Of a stretch of DNA of 64,000 nucleotides, positions 18,689 to 26,556 are shown piece by piece (position 1 is the first letter of the stretch; every line of letters begins with the position of its first letter). The DNA is taken from NCBI RefSeq assembly GCF_001999325.1, contig NZ_MVAR01000026.1, positions 25,680 to 89,679 of the forward strand. Direction: 5' to 3'. Below the pieces are notes generated by a model, which saw only the letters and a program-made list of their open reading frames with translations, did not search any database and had not been told where the DNA came from. The translations under genes and the position numbers were made by a program. The DNA comes from Thioalkalivibrio versutus. GTDB taxonomy: Bacteria; Pseudomonadota; Gammaproteobacteria; Ectothiorhodospirales; Ectothiorhodospiraceae.

Positions 18689-19057
18689 ATGGCCGATAAG
18701 CTCATGATCGTCATGGTCAACACCGACCCGAGCAACGCTTCCGAACTGGGTGCCCCGTTCTTCCAGGCCACCGTGGCTGCCGCCATGGAATACGACGTTG
18801 AAATCGTGATGACCGGCCGTGCTGGCGAGCTCGCCAAGAAGGGCGTTGCCGAGAACCTGTTCGTGCAGGAAGGCTCCAGCAAGAGCGTCTACGACTTCAT
18901 GAAGGACGCCCACGAAGCCGGCGTCGTAATGAAGGTCTGCACCCCGACGCTGGATCTGTGGGGCAACGACCTGATTCCGGAGATCGAAGAAACCGTGGGC
19001 GGCGCCTACGTCATCTCCGAAGCGATGGACGACGACACGGTCACCTTTACCTACTAA
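18689..19057 (+). CDS. DsrE/DsrF-family protein
   Basis: A 122-residue soluble protein starting MADKLMIVMVNTDP with the DsrE-fold pattern and a conserved cysteine at residue 84 in MKVCTPTLDLWG. Members of this fold carry sulfur as persulfide (DsrE, TusD) or act as peroxiredoxin-like subunits. It has its own strong promoter and a following terminator, so it is a monocistronic gene, unlike the dsrEFH operon. The ribosome site is TTGGAG 7 bp upstream. The specific role is not known. Confidence 0.9.
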   Translation: MADKLMIVMVNTDPSNASELGAPFFQATVAAAMEYDVEIVMTGRAGELAKKGVAENLFVQEGSSKSVYDFMKDAHEAGVVMKVCTPTLDLWGNDLIPEIEETVGGAYVISEAMDDDTVTFTY

Positions 19058-19079
19058 GGTTATCGACGTTCGTTTTCAG

Positions 19080-19111
19080 CCGGCCGGCCCTTGTGCCGGC
19101 CGGTTGCGTTT
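19080..19111 (+). terminator. Terminator after the dsrE-like gene
   Basis: CCGGCCGGC (19080-19088) pairs with GCCGGCCGG (19095-19103) around a CCTTGT loop, followed by TTGCGTTT. It lies 22 bp after the stop. Confidence 0.75.
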
Positions 19112-19197
19112 CAGGGCTCCGAAAAGGCGAGGCCAACCTTGCCGAATCTTCGGCGCTCGGACATGATTTCCCCGCATCGACACCCTCAGGACATGCC

Positions 19198-19749
19198 ATG
19201 AGCCCGGAACAGGCCCGAGCCACGCTGCGCGACGCCGACTGCCTCTTCAGCCGCGATGCCGTCGAGACGGCGATCGACCGCCTGGCGGAACGCACGGCCG
19301 CCTCGCTGAAGGACCGCAATCCGTTGGTCATGGGCGTAATGAACGGGGGTGTGGTGCTGATGGGCGGGTTGCTGACCCGCTGGTCGTTTCCCATGCAGGT
19401 CGATTACCTGCACGCCACGCGCTATCGCGGTGGCACGCGCGGCGGCGATCAGCTGCACTGGTTGGCACGTCCGCAGGCGTCGCTCAAGGACCGTACCGTC
19501 GTCGTCGTTGATGACATCCTCGACGGCGGGATCACCCTGGAGGGAATCAAGACGTTCTGCGAGGAGCAGGGTGCGGCGCAGGTGATCTCCATCGTCCTGG
19601 TGGACAAGCACAACCCGGAGCGGGACCCGGCGATCACCGTCGACTACGCCGCCCTGGAGGCCCCCAACCGCTACCTGTTCGGGTACGGTATGGATTATCA
19701 GGACTATCTGCGCAATGCGCCCGGCATCTTCGCCGTGGCCGACCAATAA
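19198..19749 (+). CDS. hpt: Hypoxanthine-guanine phosphoribosyltransferase
   Basis: A 183-residue purine phosphoribosyltransferase (hypoxanthine or guanine plus PRPP gives IMP or GMP). The PRPP motif VVVVDDILDGGITLEGI is at about residues 101-117, with VMGVMNGGVVLMGGLL and YLHATRYRGGT upstream. ATG 19198 begins the family N-terminus. It is followed 22 bp later by methylthioinosine phosphorylase, whose product hypoxanthine is this enzyme's substrate. Confidence 0.92.
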   Translation: MSPEQARATLRDADCLFSRDAVETAIDRLAERTAASLKDRNPLVMGVMNGGVVLMGGLLTRWSFPMQVDYLHATRYRGGTRGGDQLHWLARPQASLKDRTVVVVDDILDGGITLEGIKTFCEEQGAAQVISIVLVDKHNPERDPAITVDYAALEAPNRYLFGYGMDYQDYLRNAPGIFAVADQ

Positions 19750-19771
19750 ACCACTGACGTCCGAGGCGCTC

Positions 19772-20524
19772 ATGTCCACACCCCGTATCGCCGTCATCGG
19801 CGGCACCGGCCTGACCCAGCTGAAAGATCTGGAGATCACCCGGCGCCAGGTAATGCACACGCCGTATGGCGAACCCTCGGGGCCGCTGGTGTTCGGCCGC
19901 CTGAACGACACCGAGATCGTGTTTCTGCCACGGCACGGGGCCCGGCATACCATCCCGCCGCACGAGGTGAACTACCGCGCCAATATCTGGGCGCTTAAAA
20001 ATGCCGGGATCGACAACGTGGTGGCCGTGGCTGCAGTCGGCGGGATTGGCGAAGAGATGAAGCCGGGTATGGTCGCGATCCCCGATCAGATCATCGATTA
20101 CACCTGGTCACGGGCGAATACCTTCTTCGAGGGGAAAGACCTGGAAGAGGTCACCCACATCGACATGACCTGGCCCTATAGCGACAGCGTCCGCCAGACG
20201 CTGATCCGCGCGATTGACGACCTGAGTATCGAGGCCGTGGAGCACGGGACCTACGGGGCCACGCAGGGACCGCGCCTGGAGACGGCCGCGGAGATTGATC
20301 GCCTGGAACGCGACGGCTGCGATCTGGTGGGCATGACCGGCATGCCCGAGGCGGCACTGGCGCGTGAACTGGGGCTGAACTACGCCTGTTGTGCCGTAAT
20401 CGCCAACTGGGCGGCCGGACGCGCCGAAGGCGAGATCACCATGAACGACATCGCCGCGAATCTTGATGTCGGCATGGCCCGGGTGAAACAGATCCTGACG
20501 CGCGTGATCAGCAGTCTTTCCTGA
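19772..20524 (+). CDS. S-methyl-5'-thioinosine phosphorylase (MTAP/PNP family)
   Basis: A 250-residue nucleoside phosphorylase of the methylthioadenosine phosphorylase family. GGTGLTQLKDLE, LPRHGARHTIPPHEVNYRANIWAL and TYGATQGPRLETAAEIDRL are diagnostic. The GMTGMPEAALARELGL stretch and the downstream NWAAGRAEGEIT lack the adenine-selective Asp pattern of MTA phosphorylases and fit the 6-oxopurine (methylthioinosine) subgroup known from Pseudomonas. The reaction yields hypoxanthine and 5-methylthioribose-1-phosphate from polyamine by-product. The start is ATG 19772, in operon with hpt. Confidence 0.88.
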   Translation: MSTPRIAVIGGTGLTQLKDLEITRRQVMHTPYGEPSGPLVFGRLNDTEIVFLPRHGARHTIPPHEVNYRANIWALKNAGIDNVVAVAAVGGIGEEMKPGMVAIPDQIIDYTWSRANTFFEGKDLEEVTHIDMTWPYSDSVRQTLIRAIDDLSIEAVEHGTYGATQGPRLETAAEIDRLERDGCDLVGMTGMPEAALARELGLNYACCAVIANWAAGRAEGEITMNDIAANLDVGMARVKQILTRVISSLS

Positions 20525-20777
20525 CTCCAAGGCGTTAACAATCCGGAGTCCGGCCGGGGAGAGAACCCGCGCCGGGCTACCGCACGTGCATGGTCCAGGG
20601 ACTCGCTAAGGCGACCAACACGGTCACTTATCCACGATTTAACATAATATGTATTATGCGACATTGAAGATGGGCGTGTCTCGAGCGGAATGACCGGGAT
20701 GTTCCCGCCGAAGTCATGAACGCGGCCTGGCCTGCGCCAGGCCCAATCCCGTTCCCGTTTAGGCCTGATCCCGCACG
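20525..20777. other. Convergent intergenic region with palindrome and DnaA-box-like site
   Basis: A 253-bp gap between convergent genes with no credible ORF. It holds TTATCCACG at 20628-20636 (one mismatch to the DnaA box), a perfect AT-rich inverted repeat CATAATA-TG-TATTATG at 20643-20658, and an 8-bp perfect stem GGCCTGGC/GCCAGGCC at 20724-20743 with a CTGC loop. The last is terminator-like for either side but has no T-run. Confidence 0.55.
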
Positions 20778-22136
20778 TCAGGCGCGCACGGCCTTTTCGA
20801 TCCCCTCGGTCATCACCTCGACGAGGAAGTCGATCTGTTCCTCGGTGATCACGTACGGCGGCATCAGATAGCTCACGTTCCCCAGTGGTCGCAACAGCGC
20901 ACCGCGTGTCAGGCCGTGGCGATAGATGTGCAGTCCGCGACGTTCCTGCCACGGATACGGGGTGCGCCGGGACTTGTCCTGCACCAGTTCCACCGCTGCA
21001 ATCATGCCGTGCTGACGCACGTCGGCGACATGCGGATGTTCCCGCAAGGATTCAAGTCGTTTCTCGATATGGGCGGCAAGTTCCCGGTTTCTCTCAAGAA
21101 CGGGATCGGAATCGAAGATGTCCAGTGTGGCAAGTGCGGCCCTGCACGCGAGCGGATTCCCGGTATAGGAATGCGAATGCAGGAACATGTTGAGTTTTTC
21201 GTAATCGTCGTAAAACGCCTGGTAAATGGTATCTGTGGTCAACACGGCTGCCATGGGCAGATAGCCGGCGGTCAGGCCCTTGGACAGGCACATGAAATCG
21301 GGCGTGATTGGCCCCTGTTCGCAGGCGAACAGCGTGCCCGTGCGCCCGAAGCCGACTGCGATCTCGTCGGCGATCAGGTGGACGCCGTGACGGTCGCAGG
21401 CTTCGCGCAGTAGCCGCAGGTATTCAGGGTCGTACATGCGCATGTGGCCGGCGCACTGGACCAGGGGCTCCACGATGACCGCGGCGGCCTCATCGGCATG
21501 TTTCGCCAGCGCCTGTTCCATGTGGTCGAACTGGCGACGCGCCACATCGGCGCAGGTTTCGCCGTCTTCGCGGTCGAAACAATCCGGTGCCGGCACGGTG
21601 ATGACGTCCAGCATCAGCGGTTCGTAGGTTGCGCTGTACAGCGGTACATCGCTCACGGACAAGGCGCCCAGGGTCTCGCCGTGGTAGCTGTTGGACAGGC
21701 GAATGAAGCGGGTCTTCTGCGGGCGATCGACGTTGCGCCAGTAGTGAAAGCTCATCTTCAGCGCGACCTCGACCCCGGCGCTGCCGTTGTCCGCCAGGAA
21801 CACCCGGTCCAGGCCTTCGGGGGTGATGTCGATCAGGCGTTCGCACAACTCGACCACCGGCTCGTGGGTGCAGCCGGCGAGGATCACATGCTCCAGCCGG
21901 TCCAGCTGGTCCTTGACCGCATCACCGATGCGCGGGTTGGCGTGACCGAACAGGTTCACCCACCACGAACTGATGGCATCCAGATAGCGATTGCCGTCGA
22001 AATCGTACAGCCAGACACCCTCCCCCCGCTGGATCGGAAGCAGCGGGAGGGTCCCCTCCTCGCCGTAGTCCTTCATCTGGGTGCAGGGATGCCAGAGGGC
22101 GCGCAGGTCGCGGTTCTTGAGGGTGTTGTTATCCAT
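20778..22136 (-). CDS. bioA: Adenosylmethionine-8-amino-7-oxononanoate aminotransferase
   Basis: A 452-residue class III aminotransferase of biotin synthesis (KAPA to DAPA, amino donor S-adenosylmethionine). LWHPCTQMKDY near the N-terminus and SSWWVNLFGHANPRI are specific to BioA; the PLP lysine lies in FMCLSKGLTAGYLPMAAVL. ATG 22136 is chosen over upstream in-frame starts since MDNNTLKNRDL leads directly into the conserved region. No other bio gene is in the window. Confidence 0.95.
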   Translation of the reverse strand: MDNNTLKNRDLRALWHPCTQMKDYGEEGTLPLLPIQRGEGVWLYDFDGNRYLDAISSWWVNLFGHANPRIGDAVKDQLDRLEHVILAGCTHEPVVELCERLIDITPEGLDRVFLADNGSAGVEVALKMSFHYWRNVDRPQKTRFIRLSNSYHGETLGALSVSDVPLYSATYEPLMLDVITVPAPDCFDREDGETCADVARRQFDHMEQALAKHADEAAAVIVEPLVQCAGHMRMYDPEYLRLLREACDRHGVHLIADEIAVGFGRTGTLFACEQGPITPDFMCLSKGLTAGYLPMAAVLTTDTIYQAFYDDYEKLNMFLHSHSYTGNPLACRAALATLDIFDSDPVLERNRELAAHIEKRLESLREHPHVADVRQHGMIAAVELVQDKSRRTPYPWQERRGLHIYRHGLTRGALLRPLGNVSYLMPPYVITEEQIDFLVEVMTEGIEKAVRA

Positions 22137-22174
22137 AGGGCGCATTGTGCCAAACCCGTTCAACAAAGGCGGGC

Positions 22175-23545
22175 TCAATGAGCGGATTCCGCCCTCATCG
22201 TGGCCAGCTCGTTCTCGAAGAAGAAGCGATCTTCGCCGAAGGCGGGTTTGAGCTGATCGAGCCAGGTGGCCTGGTCATCGTAGCGCGCAAAAAACGGCCG
22301 CTGGACCCAGTCGGGGTTGCGTGCCTGGATGAAGCGCAGGACGAAGACCTTTTCACCTTGGATCTCGGCAACGCCCTGGATCTCCACCTTGCCGGGCTCG
22401 GCGCTCATTGAGGGGCCGCGGGCGGTGCGCCCGAGCCCCGAGACCTGTTTCATGGCTTCGCGGTAGATTTCCCAGGCGCGCGCCAGCGGGACCTCGAAGT
22501 ACCGCCGTGCCCCGGTGTCGCGTTCGACAAACATGTAGTACGGGATGATCCCGAGGCGTACCTGTTCGCGCCACAGCTCGGCCCAGGCCTCGGCGTCGTC
22601 ATTGATGTGCCGGAGCAAGGGCCCCTGGGCGCGAATTTCGGCGCCGGTGTCGCGCACACGGCGGATGGCCTCGTGGGCAATCGGGGTGCGCAGTTCATTC
22701 GGATGGTTGTAGTGCGCCATCAGGGCCACGTGCTTGCCCGCCTCGACCAGCCGTTCCAGTAGACGCAGCAGTTCGTCCGCATCCGAGTCGGTCACGAATC
22801 GGTAAGGCCAGAATGTCAGGGCCTTGGTGCCGATCCGTACGGTCTGTATGTGGGCCAGCTCCGGCTCCAGCAAGGCCTCAAGATAGGCCTTCAGGTGCTT
22901 GGTTTTCATTACCATCGGGTCGCCACCCGTCATCAGAAGGTCGCTGATCTCCGGATGGCCGCGCAGGTAGTCGTGCAGCAACGCGGCATCGGTGCTGGCG
23001 ATGCGCAGCTCCTTGTCACCGACGAACTGGGCCCAGCGGAAGCAGAAGGTGCAATAACTGTGGCAGGTCTGGCCCTGGCCGGGGAAGAACAGCACGGTTT
23101 CACGGTACTTGTGCTGGAGGCCGTTGATGACCTCGCCCGCTTCCTCGCTCGGGCGGTTGAGCTCCATCTGCCCGGCTGGATGCGGGTTGAGCTCCTCGCG
23201 CAGCTCGCGCGCGAGGGCCTGGATCTCGGCCCGCCCTGCCCCTTGGCGATGCAGAACCGCCATACGTTCGAAGGCCTCGGGGGCCAGCATGTCCCGTTGC
23301 GGAAAGGTCAGCTGGAAGATTGGGTCGTCGGGAACCCGGCTCCAGTCGATCAGCTCCTCGATCACGTAGTCATTGACCCGGAACGGAAGAACGCTGGCAA
23401 CGACCTGCATCTCGAAGCGTATGGCCTCGGGCAGGCTGGCCAAGGCCGGGATGCGTTCGATCGAGCGTTCATTAAAGACGCGGAACTCGCGCGGCTCGAC
23501 CGCACCAAGCTGGGGATCACGATAGAACTGGACAACGGAATTCAT
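22175..23545 (-). CDS. KamA-family radical SAM protein (lysine 2,3-aminomutase-like)
   Basis: A 456-residue radical SAM enzyme. The cluster motif CHSYCTFCFR is at residues 161-170 (CxxxCxxC), followed by MTGGDPMVMK. The C-terminal GPSMSAEPGKVEIQG aligns with the PLP-lysine loop of lysine 2,3-aminomutase. It is much longer than the EF-P lysyl-modifying EpmB (about 340), so a free amino acid is the likelier substrate. In halophiles beta-lysine is acetylated to the osmolyte N-acetyl-beta-lysine, but no acetyltransferase gene is adjacent. CAGGAG 6 bp before ATG 23545 fixes the start. Confidence 0.85.
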   Translation of the reverse strand: MNSVVQFYRDPQLGAVEPREFRVFNERSIERIPALASLPEAIRFEMQVVASVLPFRVNDYVIEELIDWSRVPDDPIFQLTFPQRDMLAPEAFERMAVLHRQGAGRAEIQALARELREELNPHPAGQMELNRPSEEAGEVINGLQHKYRETVLFFPGQGQTCHSYCTFCFRWAQFVGDKELRIASTDAALLHDYLRGHPEISDLLMTGGDPMVMKTKHLKAYLEALLEPELAHIQTVRIGTKALTFWPYRFVTDSDADELLRLLERLVEAGKHVALMAHYNHPNELRTPIAHEAIRRVRDTGAEIRAQGPLLRHINDDAEAWAELWREQVRLGIIPYYMFVERDTGARRYFEVPLARAWEIYREAMKQVSGLGRTARGPSMSAEPGKVEIQGVAEIQGEKVFVLRFIQARNPDWVQRPFFARYDDQATWLDQLKPAFGEDRFFFENELATMRAESAH

Positions 23546-23905
23546 CCGCGACTCCTGTGCCGACAAACTGAAATTGGAGTGCCTCGCCGCAGCGATGGGC
23601 GAGGATGCGCGTGTATCCCGGGACGTTCGGGGCGCTCAAGCTCTAGGAATACGGGATGACCATTCGCACGCGAACGGCGTCCGGAAGAGCTGCGAGTAAG
23701 ATGCTGACCCGTGCCGCTGTCGATGGGCGGGGTAGCGGGACCTTCAGAAGCCGTTAAATTAACAACTTGAGCGCATTTTCACAACCAGTTCCCGGGCGCG
23801 GCTGATGCGCCGGGTGCGCAGGCGGGCTCCTTCGGCTGCGTCTCTCCGGGTGTTCTAAGCCTCGCCTGACTGGGTTACCCTTTGGCTCCCGCCAAGGAGG
23901 ATCGC
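23546..23905. promoter_or_regulatory. Divergent intergenic region kamA-like / class V aminotransferase
   Basis: A 360-bp divergent gap with no convincing ORF. Its only AT-rich patch (about 23753-23785) includes the palindrome GTTAA-A-TTAAC at 23753-23763, a possible operator between the two promoters. I could not assign -10 and -35 boxes. Confidence 0.35.
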
Positions 23906-25039
23906 ATGCACCCGGAGTTTCCACAGGAAGGGATCATCCACCTCAATCATGCCGCCGTGGGCCCCTGGCCCCGGCGCACCGAGGACGCGGTCTGCCGCTT
24001 CGCCCGGGAGAACGTGGCCCATGGCTCGCGTGACTACCTGCAGTGGCTGCAGCAAATCGACGCGACGCGGGAACTCGCACGGGCGTTGATCGGGGCGCCG
24101 TCCGCAGAGGACATTGCCTTCGTGAAGAACACGTCCGAGGCGCTGTCGATGGTGGCCTTCGGCCTGGACTGGCAGCCGGGCGACAATGTGGTGTTCCCGG
24201 CGCACGAGTTCCCGTCCAATCGTGTCGTCTGGCTGGCCGCCGCAGAGCGTTTCGGCATCGAGGCGCGCGAGGTCGCCATTGGCGAGGAACCGGAGCGCGA
24301 CCTGCTGGCCGCATGTGATGCGCGGACCCGCCTGGTGGCCACCAGTGCTGTGCGCTACGACTCCGGGCTGCGGGTCGACATCCAGGCGCTGGGTGCGGAA
24401 CTGCGCTCGCGGCGCATCCTGTTCTGTGTTGATGCGATCCAGCACCTGGGCGCCCTGCCCTTCGATGCCCCGGGTTGCCATGCCGACTTCGTGATGGCCG
24501 ATGCCCACAAGTGGATGCTGGCGCCCGAGGGAATCGGGGTGTTCTACGTAAACCCGGAGATCCGCGAACGGCTGACGCTGCAGGAATATGGCTGGAACAT
24601 GCTGGCGCATGCCGGCGATTTCTCGAACCCGGGGATCGAGCCCGCCACGAGTGCACGGCGTTTCGAACCGGGCAGTCCGAACATGCTCGGGATTCACGCC
24701 CTGCACGCCAGTCTCTCCCTTCTGCTGGAGGTCGGGCTGGACAGCATCGACCACGAGATCCGCGAGCACTGGCTACATTTGGAAGAAGGCCTGCGTGCGC
24801 ACGGCTGCCAAATCCTGACACCGCGCGGCCGGCGTGCCGGCATCCTGACGTTCCGACCGCCGGTGGATGACCTGGAAGCGCTATACGCGAGGCTTCAGGG
24901 GCGCGGCATCCTGTGTGCCATGCGAGGCGGCGGGATCCGCTTTGCGCCCCACTTCTACCTGACGCGGGCGCAGATCGACCAGGCGCTGGAGTATCTGGGC
25001 GAGGCCATCCGAGAAGCCGGCGCGGCTACGGTACGCTGA
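23906..25039 (+). CDS. Class V aminotransferase (cysteine desulfurase / isopenicillin-epimerase-like)
   Basis: A 377-residue PLP enzyme. The N-terminal IIHLNHAAVGPWP, the central FCVDAIQHLGALPFD and the PLP lysine in VMADAHKWMLAPEGIGVFYV define aminotransferase class V. It lacks the C-terminal active-site loop with a catalytic Cys that would mark IscS/NifS, so desulfurase activity is doubtful and the substrate is unknown. AAGGAGG lies 5 bp before the ATG. Divergent from the KamA-like gene; a link between them is only suggested by position. Confidence 0.85.
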   Translation: MHPEFPQEGIIHLNHAAVGPWPRRTEDAVCRFARENVAHGSRDYLQWLQQIDATRELARALIGAPSAEDIAFVKNTSEALSMVAFGLDWQPGDNVVFPAHEFPSNRVVWLAAAERFGIEAREVAIGEEPERDLLAACDARTRLVATSAVRYDSGLRVDIQALGAELRSRRILFCVDAIQHLGALPFDAPGCHADFVMADAHKWMLAPEGIGVFYVNPEIRERLTLQEYGWNMLAHAGDFSNPGIEPATSARRFEPGSPNMLGIHALHASLSLLLEVGLDSIDHEIREHWLHLEEGLRAHGCQILTPRGRRAGILTFRPPVDDLEALYARLQGRGILCAMRGGGIRFAPHFYLTRAQIDQALEYLGEAIREAGAATVR

Positions 25040-25073
25040 GAGGTACGGCGGAGAACGGCCGGTGGTAACGCGC

Positions 25074-25115
25074 GTGGGAGCGCGCCCCAAGGGCGCGAGG
25101 CGTCGTCCGCAAGGA
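25074..25115. repeat. REP-like palindromic element
   Basis: GTGGGAGCGCGCCCCAAGGG plus CGCGAG form a GTGGGAG head followed by the perfect stem CGCGCCC (25081-25087) / GGGCGCG (25091-25097). This matches the layout of extragenic REP sequences of gammaproteobacteria (G-T-G/A-GGAG plus imperfect palindrome). A second small stem GTCC-GCAA-GGAC follows at 25105-25116. It sits between two convergent genes, the usual place for REPs. Only one copy was noticed. Confidence 0.5.
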
Positions 25116-25123
25116 CGTCTCTT

Positions 25124-25462
25124 CTAGAAGGTATGGGTCTTCCGGTCGGAGTTCAGCATGCCGCCCAGGTGTTCCTCAATGCGGCGGTGGGTCACACCCT
25201 TGTCCGACTTGTTGAACTGCACGCCGATGCCCCGCAGCCGGTTGCCCTGGGCGCGCGGTGGCGTAATCCAGACCACCGTGCAAGGGGTCGGAAGGCGATC
25301 CGAATCCTCCAGGAGTGACAGCAGCAGGAAGACCTGGTCTCCGAGCTTGTAGGCCTTGTCGGTCGGGATGAATAGACCGCCATTGGTCACGAACGGCATG
25401 TATGCCGCATACAGCGCGGGTTTTTCCTTGATTGCCAAGGTGAGCATGCCCTGCCCGGCCAT
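25124..25462 (-). CDS. pilZ: Type IV pilus assembly protein PilZ
   Basis: A 112-residue PilZ of the founding type. It has LTLAIKEKPALYAAYMPFV, NGGLFIPT, YKLGDQVFLLLSL, VVWITPP and GIGVQFN, and lacks the RxxxR c-di-GMP-binding motif, as in Pseudomonas and Xanthomonas PilZ. It is needed for pilus biogenesis and interacts with PilB and FimX in those species. GGAGGG directly upstream fixes ATG 25462. Position after holB is conserved in gammaproteobacteria. Confidence 0.93.
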   Translation of the reverse strand: MAGQGMLTLAIKEKPALYAAYMPFVTNGGLFIPTDKAYKLGDQVFLLLSLLEDSDRLPTPCTVVWITPPRAQGNRLRGIGVQFNKSDKGVTHRRIEEHLGGMLNSDRKTHTF

Positions 25463-25559
25463 AGACCCTCCGTGTGACCTGAAATCGTACTGGGTCTGGC
25501 AGTATCGCCCATCGCACCGATACCGCGCCACCCCGACTGTACTCGTGGCGTGTGACGCC

Positions 25560-26549
25560 TTACTGCTCGAGGAAGCTCAATGCGATGTCTTCCATGCGCA
25601 GCTGCGGGTTGAGCTGGCGCGAGGCCTGGCGTTGCCAGCCGAGCGCTTGATTCGAAAGTTCGGCCAGCCGCCGCGGTCCCATGCGGCGCGCGAAGTCCTC
25701 GAGTCGATCGCGCGGGAACTGCCGGCCAAACGCGTCCGGCTCGCCGTTCACGAGCAGGCGCTGGGCCGCAACCAGCAGGGCCTGGATTCGTGGGATCAGG
25801 GATTCCGGCAGGCTGCGTTGCATGGCACTGGCCATCGGTGTCACCCCGGGGCGCCGCAGTAGCAGGGTCAGGGCCTCGCGGTCCTGTTCCCAGCGCGCCA
25901 TACGGTCGGGGTCGGTCAGGATCTCGCGGGCGGCCAGCGGACGCCCGAGACTGGCGGCATAGGCCTCGTCCACTGCCGCAGGGTCATCGGCGGCCCCGCG
26001 CAGCCAGTCCGTTGCTTCGGCAGGCCCCGGCGTGGCGATCTCGACCATCTGGCAGCGGCTGCGGATGGTCGCTGGCAGGCGCGCCGGCTGCGCTGCCTCG
26101 AGAATCAGCATGGCCCTGGGCGGGGGTTCCTCCAGGGTCTTCAGCAGCGCATTCGCCGCATTCGTGTTCAGGGCATCGGCCGGGCGGATGATCACGCTGC
26201 GCAGCCCGCCCGAACCGGATAGCGAGAGAAACTCGATCGCCTCGCGGGCCGCCGCGATCAGGATTTCCTTGCCCGCCTCCTCCGGCTCCAGCGTCATCAC
26301 CTCGGGGTGTACACCACCAAGGAAGCTGCGACAGCCGTTGCATTCGCCGCACGGCGGCTCGGTGCCCGTCGCGCGCTGGCACAGTAGGGCCTGGACCAGC
26401 GCCCGCGTCAGCAGTGCCTTGCCAACGCCCGGAGCGCCATGAACCAGCAGACCGCTGGGCAGGCGCCCTTCGCGCCCGCGCCGCGCCAGCGCCTCCCACG
26501 GCTTTTGCAGCCAGGGCGGCAGGGTATCGTCGGTGACTGGCGCAGCCAT
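25560..26549 (-). CDS. holB: DNA polymerase III subunit delta'
   Basis: A 329-residue clamp-loader subunit. HGAPGVGKALLT is the P-loop, and the zinc site is formed by cysteines in LLCQRATGTEPPCGECNGCR; KTLEEPP and the sensor segment RSRCQMV follow, the latter resembling the SRC motif of delta'. It works with delta, gamma/tau and psi-chi in loading the sliding clamp. It starts 7 bp after tmk. Confidence 0.95.
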   Translation of the reverse strand: MAAPVTDDTLPPWLQKPWEALARRGREGRLPSGLLVHGAPGVGKALLTRALVQALLCQRATGTEPPCGECNGCRSFLGGVHPEVMTLEPEEAGKEILIAAAREAIEFLSLSGSGGLRSVIIRPADALNTNAANALLKTLEEPPPRAMLILEAAQPARLPATIRSRCQMVEIATPGPAEATDWLRGAADDPAAVDEAYAASLGRPLAAREILTDPDRMARWEQDREALTLLLRRPGVTPMASAMQRSLPESLIPRIQALLVAAQRLLVNGEPDAFGRQFPRDRLEDFARRMGPRRLAELSNQALGWQRQASRQLNPQLRMEDIALSFLEQ

Positions 26550-26556
26550 GGCCCCC

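Noticed and set aside
20628..20636. DnaA box as part of a replication origin
   Set aside because: Only one near-match was seen, and no dnaA, dnaN, gidA or parAB genes are near.
22175..23545. EpmB, the EF-P lysine aminomutase
   Set aside because: The protein is over 100 residues longer than EpmB and carries extra N- and C-terminal regions; neither epmA nor efp is adjacent.
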